From: Curvibacter cyanobacteriorum
GTDB taxonomy: Bacteria; Pseudomonadota; Gammaproteobacteria; Burkholderiales; Burkholderiaceae_C
Direction: 5' to 3'
Assembly (NCBI RefSeq): GCF_028649475.1
Contig: NZ_JAQSIP010000002.1
Location: forward strand, 638,255-702,254
Length of the DNA: 64,000 nt
In this document: piece by piece, positions 49,935 to 59,654 of the stretch
Numbering within the stretch: the stretch's first letter is position 1
Layout of the letters: every line of letters starts with the position of its first letter
Position numbers and translations under genes: made by a program
The notes under the pieces: model-generated
Database searches by the model: none
The model's input: only the letters and a program-made list of their open reading frames with translations
What the model was told of the DNA's origin: nothing

Positions 49935-50678
49935 ATGACCACTGCTGCAGCACACGGCCTGATTGATCTGCATTGCCATTTTTTGCATGGCGTGGACGAT
50001 GGCGCGCGCAATCTGGACGAGGCTTTGGACTTGGCTCGTGCCGCGGTGGCCGATGGCATCACGGCCAGTGCCATGACGCCACACTTTCACCCTGGTCGGT
50101 ATCCCAACCAACGGTCCGTCATTGCCCTGCACGTCGCTGCCTTTCAGCAAGCACTGGACGAGCATGGCATTGCGCTCAAGGTGCACTTGGGCGGCGAAAT
50201 GCGGGCCTCGGATGAGTCTTTGGCCCAGTTGATGGACCACGAAGTGCCCTTTTTGGGTGAGGTCAAAGGCCTGAAGATTTTGTTGCTGGAGTTTCCACAC
50301 CAGGGCCTGCCTGGCTGGGGTGTCGGGTTTGTGTACCGCCTGTTGGAGATGGGCATTCGCCCCCTGATTGCCCACCCCGAACGCAACAAACATGTCATGG
50401 CCGAGGTAGACCGCATCCAGCCCTACCTGGCGGCAGGCTGCTGGCTGCAGGTCACAGGCGGGTCATTGCTGGGTCATTTTGGCAAGGCCTCGCAAAAGGC
50501 GGCCTGGGCCTTGATGGAGCAGGACGCTGTGGCTGTTGTGGCTAGCGATGCGCACAACCTTGATTCTCGCCCGCCCCATTTAGCGGCTGCTCGCGCCCTG
50601 GTCGCTAGCGAATATGGCGGCAAGCGAGCAGACCGCTTATTTACAAACACCCCCGCCAGCATTTTGGGCATAGGCTGA
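49935..50678 (+). CDS. PHP-type protein tyrosine phosphatase (CpsB/CapC family)
   Basis: The protein has 247 residues. It starts with 'GLIDLHCHFLHGVDDGARNL', the metal-binding PHP motif, and continues with 'SAMTPHFHPGRYPNQRS', 'LIAHPERNKHVMAEVDRI' and 'VVASDAHNLDSRPPHLA'. Enzymes of this type dephosphorylate the tyrosine tail of Wzc-like kinases; it replaces the low-molecular-weight Wzb found in enterobacteria. It lies 6 bp after the kinase gene. Confidence 0.94.
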   Translation: MTTAAAHGLIDLHCHFLHGVDDGARNLDEALDLARAAVADGITASAMTPHFHPGRYPNQRSVIALHVAAFQQALDEHGIALKVHLGGEMRASDESLAQLMDHEVPFLGEVKGLKILLLEFPHQGLPGWGVGFVYRLLEMGIRPLIAHPERNKHVMAEVDRIQPYLAAGCWLQVTGGSLLGHFGKASQKAAWALMEQDAVAVVASDAHNLDSRPPHLAAARALVASEYGGKRADRLFTNTPASILGIG

Positions 50679-50679
50679 T

Positions 50680-51216
50680 ATGAAGTACCTGCACCCCCAG
50701 TCTTGGTTGCGGTTTGGTCTGCTGCTGGCACTGGGTGTGCTGGTGCTGGCTGCACTGCGCACATTGTGGCCAGCAACCCAGGCCGATTTGGTGACGGCCA
50801 AGGCCAGAGCCGAGATCACCACCTGGAGCGCTAAGAACGCACCATTGCCTTTGGCAGACTTGGTGAAATGGCGCAACAGTCTTTCTGAAGGCTTGGCTTA
50901 TACCCCCGACGATGCGCTGTTGCACAGCCAGTTGGGCCTGCTTTTTGGTCGTTACGCCTTGCAGTCGCGCGCCGTGCCGGATGTCTCGCGTGATTTCTAC
51001 ACCCAAGCCTTTAACAGCTTCAATCGAGCCTTGATTTTGCGGCCCATGTCGGGTGATTTGGCGTTGAACCTCAGTCTGACGCAGTCGGGCCGCGGTGAGG
51101 CTGAGTCCAAACAGGTTCAAATCAAGGCCTTGAACTGTCGAGCTTTGCGATACACCTCCAAGCATATTGAAACAGCGGCCTACTTGCAGACCTTGTCATC
51201 AGGTTACTGCTCCTGA
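50680..51216 (+). CDS. VpsP-like membrane-anchored protein with TPR-like region
   Basis: The protein has 178 residues with one N-terminal membrane segment ('FGLLLALGVLVLAALRTLWP') and a helical periplasmic part. That part resembles tetratricopeptide repeats ('DALLHSQLGLLFGRYALQSR', 'FYTQAFNSFNRALILRPMSG'). The position and architecture match VpsP-like proteins of other exopolysaccharide loci, whose role is unknown. It starts 1 bp after the phosphatase stop. The last 35 residues look less family-like, so a late frameshift is possible but not shown. Confidence 0.7.
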   Translation: MKYLHPQSWLRFGLLLALGVLVLAALRTLWPATQADLVTAKARAEITTWSAKNAPLPLADLVKWRNSLSEGLAYTPDDALLHSQLGLLFGRYALQSRAVPDVSRDFYTQAFNSFNRALILRPMSGDLALNLSLTQSGRGEAESKQVQIKALNCRALRYTSKHIETAAYLQTLSSGYCS

Positions 51217-51276
51217 CACAGGGCTACGCCCTATACGGGATATGAATAACAAAATGAAGATAGGGAGCGCTAAACC

Positions 51277-52608
51277 ATGAAAGTTTTGCTCTATGGCTTG
51301 AACTATTCGCCTGAGGTCATTGGCATTGGAAAATACACAGGTGAAATGGCGCAGCAGTTAGCTGGGTTGGGTTTTGAGGTGCGGGTGGTGACTGCTCCGC
51401 CGTATTACCCTAAATGGGAGGTACCTCAGGGACATTCGGCTAGTCGATATGTGACTGAACAGCATGGCTTGGTCAAGGTATGGCGCTGCCCATTGTGGGT
51501 GCCCAAGCGGGTCAGTGGCTTAACGCGCATTGTTCACCACGTTAGCTTCGCTCTGTTTAGCCTGCCTGTAATGTTGCGACAGGCATTTTGGCGACCAGAC
51601 GTTGTGTGGGTGGTCGCGCCATCCTTCATGGGGACGCCTGCCGCGCTGCTGGTTGCGCGCACGTCTCGCGCAAAAGCTTGGCTGCACATTCAAGACTTTG
51701 AGTTGGATGCGGCTTTTTCATTGGGCATTCTGAAGAACCAAGCTCTAAAGAATTGGGCATTGCGTCTAGAGCGTTGGGTAATGCGTAGGTTTGATAAGGT
51801 TTCGACCATCTCGTTGAACATGCGGCAGATGTTGCTGAACAAAGGTGTCAGTGAGCAGGCCACCGAGATGCTGCCCAATTGGGTCGACATTGCACACATC
51901 GGTTTGCCGAAGGATCACCCCTCTGTCATAGCGCTGCGCAAGCAGTTCAACATTGACGAATCGGCTGTGGTGTGCCTCTACTCAGGCAATATGGGCGCCA
52001 AGCAAGGGTTGGAGATTTTGGCTGAAGTCTCCATCATTTGCTCCAAGTCTGAAGAGCCTGTAGCGTCAAGGCTCATTTTTGTGTTCTGTGGCAACGGTGC
52101 TGGCCGTGAGCAATTAGAACAAGCTTGCCAGGGCTTGGCCCATGTCCGCTTCTTGGACTTGCAACCGCTGGAGACGCTGCCCAGCCTGCTAGCCATAGCT
52201 GATATTCATTTGTTACCCCAACGCGCTGATGCTGCCGACCTGGTAATGCCTTCCAAGTTGACGGGTATGTTGGCCAGCGGCCGGCCAGTTGTCGCCACAG
52301 CCCATGCGGATACGGAACTAGCGCGAGTGGTGAATGCAGAGCTGGGTGCTGTGACAGGTCAATCGCTCGGTTTGGTCGTGCCGCCCGAACAGGGCCCCGC
52401 CATGGCGCGCGCTATATTGGACTTGGCCTGTGATCCCTTATCGCGGCAGGAAATGGGGAAAGCTGCCAGAGCTTTTGCAGAAGCTAACTTAGACAAAGGT
52501 TCAGTGCTGGCTCGATTTGGTGCGCAATTGAATCTGCTGGTGCACGGTACTGATGCATCCAAACATGTCGCGATCAATACTCACGCAGTGCGAGATGGTC
52601 AGAGCTAA
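51277..52608 (+). CDS. WcaI-like glycosyltransferase (GT4)
   Basis: The protein has 443 residues. The N-terminus 'MKVLLYGLNYSPEVIGIGKY' and 'VRVVTAPPYYPKWEVPQGH' are typical of the colanic-acid WcaI group. The GT-B C-terminal domain has 'VCLYSGNMGAKQGLEILAEV', 'FVFCGNGAGREQLEQACQ' and 'DLVMPSKLTGMLASGRPVVA'. WcaI-type enzymes add a sugar (fucose in colanic acid) early on the lipid-linked repeat unit. The donor sugar here is unknown. Confidence 0.9.
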   Translation: MKVLLYGLNYSPEVIGIGKYTGEMAQQLAGLGFEVRVVTAPPYYPKWEVPQGHSASRYVTEQHGLVKVWRCPLWVPKRVSGLTRIVHHVSFALFSLPVMLRQAFWRPDVVWVVAPSFMGTPAALLVARTSRAKAWLHIQDFELDAAFSLGILKNQALKNWALRLERWVMRRFDKVSTISLNMRQMLLNKGVSEQATEMLPNWVDIAHIGLPKDHPSVIALRKQFNIDESAVVCLYSGNMGAKQGLEILAEVSIICSKSEEPVASRLIFVFCGNGAGREQLEQACQGLAHVRFLDLQPLETLPSLLAIADIHLLPQRADAADLVMPSKLTGMLASGRPVVATAHADTELARVVNAELGAVTGQSLGLVVPPEQGPAMARAILDLACDPLSRQEMGKAARAFAEANLDKGSVLARFGAQLNLLVHGTDASKHVAINTHAVRDGQS

Positions 52609-52674
52609 ACCCAGTTTTTATTTTGCTGCTCTGTTAAGTACAAGCGGTACAACGTTTTTTATTTGAGGAATGTA

Positions 52675-54129
52675 ATGACTGTTTTGGTGCAACCTGTCAT
52701 TTTGTGTGGTGGTTCTGGCAGCCGGCTGTGGCCTTTGTCACGTGAACACTATCCCAAGCAACTGCTTAAGTTAGTGGGTCAACATACCCTGCTGCAAGAC
52801 ACTGCACTCCGCCTGACTGGTTCGATGCGGGGCACGGCTGCCACATTCATGGCTCCGGTTTTGGTGGGTAATGACGAATATCGTTTTCTGCTGGCTGAGC
52901 AATTGCGCGCCGTCGGGGTCAAGCCTGCCGCTCTGGTTTTGGAGCCTATGGGCCGTAACACTGCCCCAGCCCTTACTTTGGGGGCGCTGGCTGCATCGGT
53001 GGACGGTGCTGATCCCGTCATGGTGGTCATGCCAGCTGACCATGTCATTCAAGACGAGGACGCATTTCAGGCTGCCGTGGCCGAAGCGGTGCCATTGGCC
53101 AATGAGGGTAAGTTGGTGACGTTTGGGATTCAGGCCACAGCGCCTGAAACAGGCTATGGCTATATCCGCCGTGGCGCAGCCATTGTGGGTAGCACAGGCT
53201 TTGGCGTGGCCGAGTTTGTCGAGAAGCCCAGTTCGGAAATAGCCCAGGCGTACTTGGACAGTGGCGAGTTCTTTTGGAACGGGGGCATTTTTGTTATCAA
53301 GGCTTCGGTCTGGCTGGAAAAGATGCGGCAGTTGCAGCCTGCTGTGCACAGTGCCTCCCTAGCAGCCTTTGAGGCCCGCAAGGTTGATGCTGATTTTGTG
53401 CGGCCAGACAAAACTGCTTTTGCCACATCGCCTTCGGACTCTATCGACTACGCCATTATGGAACGTCTGGCTAGTACGGCGAATAACACCGGCGAGGTTG
53501 TCGTCATACCACTGGCAGCCAACTGGTCGGACGTGGGTGCGTGGAATGCTGTGTGGGACATTAGTCCAAAAAACTCAGATGGTAATGCACTGGTTGGTGA
53601 TGCTTTGGCAATTGACACCAGCAATTCATTGGTGATGGCTCATTCGCGTCTAGTAGCTTGTGTGGGATTAACCGATGTAGTGGTTGTGGAGACACCCGAT
53701 GCTGTGCTGGTGGCGAGCAGAGCCCACATTCAGAAGGTGAAAGAGGTTGTCAATCAATTGAAAGCAGGGGGCCGGACCGAAGCTAGCAGCAGTCGCAAGG
53801 TGCACCGTCCTTGGGGTTGGTATGACAGTGTGGACATGGGCGAGCGCTTTCAAGTCAAGCGCATAGTAGTCAAACCGGGTGCTAGCTTATCCTTGCAAAT
53901 GCACCACCACCGTGCCGAGCACTGGATTGTCGTGCAAGGTACTGCTCGTGTAACCCGGGGCAATGAAGTTTACCTCGTAGCTGAAAATCAATCGACATAT
54001 ATTCCTTTGGGGGAGAAACACCGTTTGGATAACCCGGGCAAACTGCCGTTAGAGATGATTGAGGTTCAGTCGGGTACTTACCTCGGTGAAGACGATATTG
54101 TTCGCTATGAAGATGTTTACGGAAGGTAG
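52675..54129 (+). CDS. manC: Mannose-1-phosphate guanylyltransferase / mannose-6-phosphate isomerase
   Basis: The ATG at 52675 after GAGGAATGTA gives 484 residues; a TTG 12 bp upstream is in frame. The nucleotidyltransferase domain has 'ILCGGSGSRLWPLSREHYPK', 'VVMPADHVIQDEDAFQAAV' and 'FVEKPSSEIAQAYLDSG'. The C-terminal cupin isomerase domain has 'RPWGWYDSVDMGERFQVKRI' and 'MHHHRAEHWIVVQGTARV'. It makes GDP-mannose, so mannose or a GDP-mannose-derived sugar such as fucose or rhamnose is predicted in the polymer. Confidence 0.95.
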   Translation: MTVLVQPVILCGGSGSRLWPLSREHYPKQLLKLVGQHTLLQDTALRLTGSMRGTAATFMAPVLVGNDEYRFLLAEQLRAVGVKPAALVLEPMGRNTAPALTLGALAASVDGADPVMVVMPADHVIQDEDAFQAAVAEAVPLANEGKLVTFGIQATAPETGYGYIRRGAAIVGSTGFGVAEFVEKPSSEIAQAYLDSGEFFWNGGIFVIKASVWLEKMRQLQPAVHSASLAAFEARKVDADFVRPDKTAFATSPSDSIDYAIMERLASTANNTGEVVVIPLAANWSDVGAWNAVWDISPKNSDGNALVGDALAIDTSNSLVMAHSRLVACVGLTDVVVVETPDAVLVASRAHIQKVKEVVNQLKAGGRTEASSSRKVHRPWGWYDSVDMGERFQVKRIVVKPGASLSLQMHHHRAEHWIVVQGTARVTRGNEVYLVAENQSTYIPLGEKHRLDNPGKLPLEMIEVQSGTYLGEDDIVRYEDVYGR

Positions 54130-54203
54130 CTTTGAATGTATTCGTGGCTATTCATGGTATGGGTTGAAGTCATTAGATTCATCGATTGGTAGAGGGAGAA
54201 GTT

Positions 54204-55565
54204 TTGGCTACTTTTTCAATGCGCAGTTCTAGCTCACTAATGCGCTTTGGTGTGCATTTAGTGGATTGGTTGGCGTTTGCTGGAGCAGGGCTAATAGCTT
54301 ATGTGTGGCGGTTTGAAGCAGAAGAGCTTCCGCCACCTCAAGTTTATGCACTGTTGATCGTGCAAATGGCAACTCTGATGTTTTTGGTGTCATCTGCCAT
54401 TTATCGCAATTGGCGTGGTGGTAAATTTAAGGCGATGCTCGGTAGGGTTGGTTTAGCGTGGGCGATTACTTGGGCATTATTGATGACTTGGCTGGTACTG
54501 ACCAAGAGTAGTGCAGATTTCTCCCGCATTTGGTTGATCACTTGGGCGGTGTTATCTTTAGGTATTTCATGGATTGCCCGATTTTTATTGTTTTTGACAA
54601 TGGCATGGTTGCGCGGTCGTCAGGTTAATCACATGCGTGTTTTGCTGGTGGGGCGGGGTGGACCTGTGGCCGCGATCCGACGTCGTGTTAAAGCATCTAA
54701 TTGGACCGGTTATGATTTAGTAGGCGTAGTGAGTGTTGATGATATCAAGGGCCTACAATATTCATTAGGGCAACTCGATCCTGATGAGGTATGGATTTGT
54801 CCGTCTGCTAATGACATGAATGCCATTCAGTTCGTATTGAACGAATTACGCCACAGCACGGCCAATATTCGATTGGTTCCTGATATGGGGGCATTTCAGT
54901 TGGTTAATAACGGATTGACTGTGGTGCTCGGAATGCCCATGCTAGATATATCAAGCTCACCGATGTCTGGCTTCAATCTCGTTTTGAAATGGCTGGAAGA
55001 TAGAATTTTAGGTGTCATTATTTTATTGCTCATTTCACCGATCTTGTTGGTTGTTGGATTAGCTGTCAAGCTGACTAGCAAGGGTCCAGTCATATTTAAG
55101 CAAAAGCGTCATGGTTGGAATGGTGAAACTATTGAGGTATATAAATTCAGAAGCATGTATGTGCATGAGGAGCATACAGGGCGAGTTACTCAAGCGAAGA
55201 AAGGCGACGCACGCATTACGCCACTCGGGAGTTTTCTGCGACGCAGCAGTCTTGATGAGTTGCCACAGTTTATAAATGTTCTCCAGGGGCGTATGAGCAT
55301 CGTTGGGCCTAGGCCGCATGCAGTTGCTCATAACTTGCAGTACCGTGAATTAATTCCTCGGTACATGCTACGTCACAAGGTTAAGCCAGGTATTACAGGA
55401 TGGGCTCAGGTCAACGGTTTACGAGGCGAAACTGACACTGTTGATAAAATGGAGGCTCGTATTCAGGCTGATCTCTATTATATTGAAAATTGGTCACTCT
55501 GGTTTGATGTGAAAATTATATTCATGACTGTTTTCAAAGGCTTTATTAATGAAAATGCATATTAA
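54204..55565 (+). CDS. Undecaprenyl-phosphate sugar phosphotransferase (WcaJ-like initiating transferase)
   Basis: A TTG at 54204 after GAGGGAGA gives 453 residues; an ATG at 54219 is an alternative. The N-terminal half has four membrane segments and a CoA-binding-like domain ('VLLVGRGGPVAAIRRRVKAS'). The C-terminal transferase domain follows a fifth membrane segment: 'KQKRHGWNGETIEVYKFRSM', 'RRSSLDELPQFINVLQGRMS', 'IVGPRPHAVAHNLQYRE' and 'VKPGITGWAQVNGLRGET'. It transfers hexose-1-phosphate, usually glucose, to the lipid carrier to start the repeat unit. Base composition is already lower here than in the upstream genes. Confidence 0.93.
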   Translation: MATFSMRSSSSLMRFGVHLVDWLAFAGAGLIAYVWRFEAEELPPPQVYALLIVQMATLMFLVSSAIYRNWRGGKFKAMLGRVGLAWAITWALLMTWLVLTKSSADFSRIWLITWAVLSLGISWIARFLLFLTMAWLRGRQVNHMRVLLVGRGGPVAAIRRRVKASNWTGYDLVGVVSVDDIKGLQYSLGQLDPDEVWICPSANDMNAIQFVLNELRHSTANIRLVPDMGAFQLVNNGLTVVLGMPMLDISSSPMSGFNLVLKWLEDRILGVIILLLISPILLVVGLAVKLTSKGPVIFKQKRHGWNGETIEVYKFRSMYVHEEHTGRVTQAKKGDARITPLGSFLRRSSLDELPQFINVLQGRMSIVGPRPHAVAHNLQYRELIPRYMLRHKVKPGITGWAQVNGLRGETDTVDKMEARIQADLYYIENWSLWFDVKIIFMTVFKGFINENAY

Positions 55566-55571
55566 TTCATT

Positions 55572-56999
55572 GTGCGCAGCTTGAAAATAATATTCTCACT
55601 TCTATTGATCCTCTTCTCATGTGTGGCCGCTCAGGGAGCTATACATGGGAAGAAGATCTATGCTCATTATTTCCCTCCTTACCCTTTGTCGGTTGATAAT
55701 AGGGAATATCGTTATGATTGGTATACGGAGCAGCGATTTATTGGTGGCGACGAAAAAAAAAATCATAAACGGCCAGATGGAGTTATAGAGGATAGACCAC
55801 TGCCAATCGAGATTAGAGATGGTTCTTCGTGGAAGGTTGATAATCTGGCTGCGGAGATTGCTCTTGCTCGAAGTTTTGGAATAGATGGATTTGTTGTGGA
55901 TATTATGGGGGATGATGAAATATTTCATGGTTTTTTTAAAGATTTGCTTGAGGCTGTAGATAGAAATAATCTCGGTTTCGAAATTGTCCTTATGCCTGAC
56001 ATGGAGTCGAAGTGGTCACTGGATAGAAAAAGAATTGCTAATCTTGTATGTCGGTATGCAAACCATGCGGCCATAACTAGGGTGAATGGACGAATAGTAT
56101 TAAGCCCGTACAATGCCGAAAGCTCACCAATGAAAAAAGATATAGATGGATATCTGATTGATGATGATTGGTGGCGCAGCCTCATCTTGAAAGACATACC
56201 AGATTTGTGCAGAGAGAGAGTTTTCTTTCTCCCCCTTTTTCAAGGTTTGTCAAAATATTTTTCAAGATACGAAGATTTTTCAGATGGATTCGCTGATTGG
56301 GGGATGCGTGATCCTGCCGGCGTAGATTATTTGTTGGCGAGCTATTTGGAGATATCGAAAAAGTACCCTGACAAAGTTCCCTTTTTTCCCGTTTCTCCAC
56401 AAGATTCAAGGCCGAAAGACAAGATTTATTGGGAGGCTGGTGGGGGGCAGCTATTTCTTAGTTCTTTTGCTGCTGCTGATCAAATAAGTAATTCATGGAT
56501 TCATTTGATTACATGGAATGATTACGGTGAGAATACCCAGATAGCCCCTTCTTGTAAAACTGGATATGCATTTCTTAGCTATCTTAAGGCTTGGAAACTA
56601 AAAACTTCATCCGATGAACTAATATATTTCCATCGGCCAAATTTCGTCTCTGACTATGATGAAAAAACAGGCTGGCGTAAGATGGTCCTGTCGTCGACTG
56701 CTTCAAATGCAATTGGCGTATTTTTGAATGTTGAAGAGAAGAGTACGCTGGTTGTTGAAATTAACACGTCAAGGTATTATTTTTCATCAACTCCCGGTGG
56801 TAATTATTTTTCAATTCCAATGCAAACTGGTAATCCAAATTTTAAAGTCTTTAGGGATACTGGCCCTGTAATTAGTCTTGCTAGTAGTTGCCGTATTGGT
56901 AGAGAGGGATTTGATCGAGACTATGGTTATTGTGCAGGGAGTAGTTTAAATCCTATTCCACCTGTCATTCAATCACTTTGCGCCCAATGGACTAATTGA
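55572..56999 (+). CDS. Secreted GH71-like endo-alpha-1,3-glucanase family protein
   Basis: A GTG start gives 475 residues with a signal peptide ('LKIIFSLLLILFSCVAAQGA'). The catalytic part resembles GH71: 'KKIYAHYFPPYPLS', 'LAAEIALARSFGIDGFVVDI', 'LGFEIVLMPDMESKWSLDR' and 'NSWIHLITWNDYGENTQIA'. GH71 enzymes cleave alpha-1,3-glucan. It lies between the initiating transferase and the flippase, so it could edit or release the polymer in the periplasm. G+C content is low. GH99-like hydrolases are the alternative family. Confidence 0.75.
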   Translation: MRSLKIIFSLLLILFSCVAAQGAIHGKKIYAHYFPPYPLSVDNREYRYDWYTEQRFIGGDEKKNHKRPDGVIEDRPLPIEIRDGSSWKVDNLAAEIALARSFGIDGFVVDIMGDDEIFHGFFKDLLEAVDRNNLGFEIVLMPDMESKWSLDRKRIANLVCRYANHAAITRVNGRIVLSPYNAESSPMKKDIDGYLIDDDWWRSLILKDIPDLCRERVFFLPLFQGLSKYFSRYEDFSDGFADWGMRDPAGVDYLLASYLEISKKYPDKVPFFPVSPQDSRPKDKIYWEAGGGQLFLSSFAAADQISNSWIHLITWNDYGENTQIAPSCKTGYAFLSYLKAWKLKTSSDELIYFHRPNFVSDYDEKTGWRKMVLSSTASNAIGVFLNVEEKSTLVVEINTSRYYFSSTPGGNYFSIPMQTGNPNFKVFRDTGPVISLASSCRIGREGFDRDYGYCAGSSLNPIPPVIQSLCAQWTN

Positions 57000-58264
57000 T
57001 GATTTACCCTATTAAGCCAGAGTTTGTGAAGTTGTTTGCTTCGCATTTACTCGGTCAGTTAATAGTTCTGTGCTCTTCGTTGATTCTTCCAATGGTTTTG
57101 TTGAAGGAATGGAGTAGTGAGACCTATGGCCTGTGGGTTTTGGCCAGTGGTGCTGGAATTTTTTTTTCCTATTCTGATTTTGGTCTTTCGGTCGCATTAA
57201 ATACGGCTGTTCATGCTGTTGGTGCTCAAAGCCGGGGGGCGGCAGTCTGCTTCATAAGAAGTGTGACAACGAAGGTAAGTAATCGTGTTTTTTATTTTTT
57301 TATACTTATTTTGATTTCTTATTTCTTTATTTGCTGGTATGGATTTTACTCGTTTGAATCTTCTTTTGTTTTTTTGGCGTGTGCACTTGTTTTTGTGCTT
57401 CAGCCGTTTGTTAATATCATGCTTGCGGTTCATCGGTGGCGTAATAAAGCTTGGTTAGGTGTTTTTTACGATCAGACTTTCCGTATTTTTGAGTTGCTCT
57501 GCGCGCTAGTTTTTTTTGCAAAACTTGGTATTCTTTTCGCCGCAGCTATATCTTTGATCTTAAAAATAATTTATGTCTCATTAATTCTGCTGAAGTTGAG
57601 TAAGATTTTTAAAATTTCAGACCGGCGTATTAACGTTAATTTTGAAAGTAGATTTTCAAATCTTTCCTCGAATGGCCTGGGTGGTTTTTTGTCATTCTTA
57701 GGTTCTAATTTATCTATTCAAGGGCTAATGCTAATTTCTGGATTGTTTGGGCCAAGTTCTGCGACTTTATTCTCAACTTCCAGAACTATATCTAGAATGC
57801 ACTTGCAGCCTGCATCTGTAATGATATCAACTGCAGCCCCTTTTTATAATAAATTTTTTTCCGAACATTTGGTCGATAAAGCAAAGAAATATATCGTATT
57901 GCTGTCGATTTCATTATTCTTGAATTGGTGTTTTTTCTTTCTGGTTTCGATTTTTAATTTGGATTTGATTCAGCGTTATTGGTTGCATGATAGAGTTGAG
58001 CTAAGTCCTCAATTCATGTTTGTGATGTTTTTAGCATCTGGTGTTAGTGCTTTTAATCAATTGTTCGTGTCCGTCTTGCAGGCGGCCAATAAATATGTGG
58101 GTGCCGGTGCATTTCAGTTTTTTTTGATGTTGGTAATATTTTGTTTGGGCTATTTGGTGACTGTTACTCATGGAATTGAATTGCTTCCTGTCGTGTGGCT
58201 TTTGGGTGAAATCTGCCTCTTAGTCGTTCTATTTTTTGGTGTTAAAAGAGTGGTGATGCTATGA
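56999..58264 (+). CDS. Wzx-like polysaccharide flippase
   Basis: The protein has 421 residues from the ATG at 56999, which overlaps the previous stop. It has about 12 hydrophobic segments and the family-like start 'FASHLLGQLIVLCSSLILPM' and 'YGLWVLASGAGIFFSYSDFG'. MOP-superfamily flippases carry the lipid-linked repeat unit across the inner membrane. The sequence is AT-rich and has little primary similarity to well-studied Wzx, as is usual. Confidence 0.87.
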   Translation: MIYPIKPEFVKLFASHLLGQLIVLCSSLILPMVLLKEWSSETYGLWVLASGAGIFFSYSDFGLSVALNTAVHAVGAQSRGAAVCFIRSVTTKVSNRVFYFFILILISYFFICWYGFYSFESSFVFLACALVFVLQPFVNIMLAVHRWRNKAWLGVFYDQTFRIFELLCALVFFAKLGILFAAAISLILKIIYVSLILLKLSKIFKISDRRINVNFESRFSNLSSNGLGGFLSFLGSNLSIQGLMLISGLFGPSSATLFSTSRTISRMHLQPASVMISTAAPFYNKFFSEHLVDKAKKYIVLLSISLFLNWCFFFLVSIFNLDLIQRYWLHDRVELSPQFMFVMFLASGVSAFNQLFVSVLQAANKYVGAGAFQFFLMLVIFCLGYLVTVTHGIELLPVVWLLGEICLLVVLFFGVKRVVML

Positions 58265-59649
58265 GTTTTTTATTTTGGACGCTCTCTTGTTTCTCCCTTC
58301 TTTTACTAATTTTAGCTTACGCGATTTATCCAGTTTTTTTATTTTCTTCGCTCGTTTTACACTTGGTACTTTGGCTTCAGGTCATTGTTTGTCTATCTCA
58401 TGAACTCAAGCGTAAGGTTGGCTCATATGCTGGTTGTTCCGTTGTTGCTTTTTCGTATTTATTTCTGCTGATCGCGCCTTCATTTCAATTAATTTCATCC
58501 GATGGACTGATGGTCAATACTATGACTATCTCTGACACAGCGATATCATCTGCCAATTTGCAATTCGCATTTTTTCTTGCTGGGTATATTTTTTTTAGAA
58601 AGCGTTCGCCTGACTACTTTAGTTCTTTTGTTTTGAATCGATCATTTGATTCGACAGATGTAGACAAGCAAAAAGATTTTTTTAGAGCGATTGTTTTCTT
58701 ATTTCTTTCAATATGCGCGCTTGGACTTACTTACGGAATTACGTCTGATATTGTTTCTGAACGCGTCTCTTTGGTGAATGATTTAATTATGTCTCCATTG
58801 TATTTGATTAAAACAAAATTCCTTGGATTCCTGCCGATTCCCATCTTGCTTTACATAATTATTAGCGTTCGTTCAAGGATTTTCAAAAGTCCTCTTTGGT
58901 TTCTTGTTTTTATTTTTTCCTTACTAGGTGTACTAATATCTCAGAATCCATTGCTCGAGAAACGCCAAAGTATAGGCCCGGTCTATCTCAGTATTGCGGC
59001 TGCATGTCTGTTTTATCAGATTCACAGCGGGCTCCATCGATTTTTATATATATTTAGTTCGATTGTTGTTGCATTGCCACTTATTTCTATCTTTACGCAT
59101 ATTAGTTATCTAGACTGGGCGGATGCAAATATTAGCATGGACGTTATTTATGATCATTTTCTTGAGACTCATTATGATGCTTGGGCAAATGCTGCTGGCG
59201 CGAGTGAGTTGACATCTCTGTGGGGTTATTTTGGTGGGCAGCAATTAGTTGGGAGTATTTTGTTTTGGGTGCCCCGTGAAATATGGCCAGATAAGCCGGT
59301 AATGTCGGGGGTGGAGATTGCGCGTTATCTTGAAGCATTTTATGCTATGTGGTTTGATAATATCTCTGCACCGCTGGCAACTGAGGGATTTCTCGATTTT
59401 TGGTACCTTGGCTCCTTTTTTTATGGAGCGTTTTTGGCTCTTCTTTGTAGGTTTTTGGATTACACGCAAATTGTGGTTAAGTCGGCTGTTATTGTCGGTT
59501 TGGGACTATATTTTTCATTTTTCCTAGTCTTTTTGCTACGAGGGGCCTTAATGAATGCTGTTGCTTATGGTTTTGGTAATATGCTCGCATTCATTTTGGT
59601 TTATGGAGTGGATCAATATTTTGGTCAGAGAAGAATCGCGCAGGAGTGA
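58261..59649 (+). CDS. Wzy-like repeat-unit polymerase
   Basis: The protein has 462 residues with about 11-12 membrane segments and a large loop between 'HISYLDWADANISMDVIYDH' and 'FWVPREIWPDKPVMSGVEIA'. The 'VPREIWPDKP' motif is common in O-antigen-polymerase family proteins. It overlaps the flippase stop by 4 bp. It polymerises repeat units on the periplasmic face. Confidence 0.85.
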   Translation: MSFLFWTLSCFSLLLLILAYAIYPVFLFSSLVLHLVLWLQVIVCLSHELKRKVGSYAGCSVVAFSYLFLLIAPSFQLISSDGLMVNTMTISDTAISSANLQFAFFLAGYIFFRKRSPDYFSSFVLNRSFDSTDVDKQKDFFRAIVFLFLSICALGLTYGITSDIVSERVSLVNDLIMSPLYLIKTKFLGFLPIPILLYIIISVRSRIFKSPLWFLVFIFSLLGVLISQNPLLEKRQSIGPVYLSIAAACLFYQIHSGLHRFLYIFSSIVVALPLISIFTHISYLDWADANISMDVIYDHFLETHYDAWANAAGASELTSLWGYFGGQQLVGSILFWVPREIWPDKPVMSGVEIARYLEAFYAMWFDNISAPLATEGFLDFWYLGSFFYGAFLALLCRFLDYTQIVVKSAVIVGLGLYFSFFLVFLLRGALMNAVAYGFGNMLAFILVYGVDQYFGQRRIAQE

Positions 59650-59654
59650 TGGTG

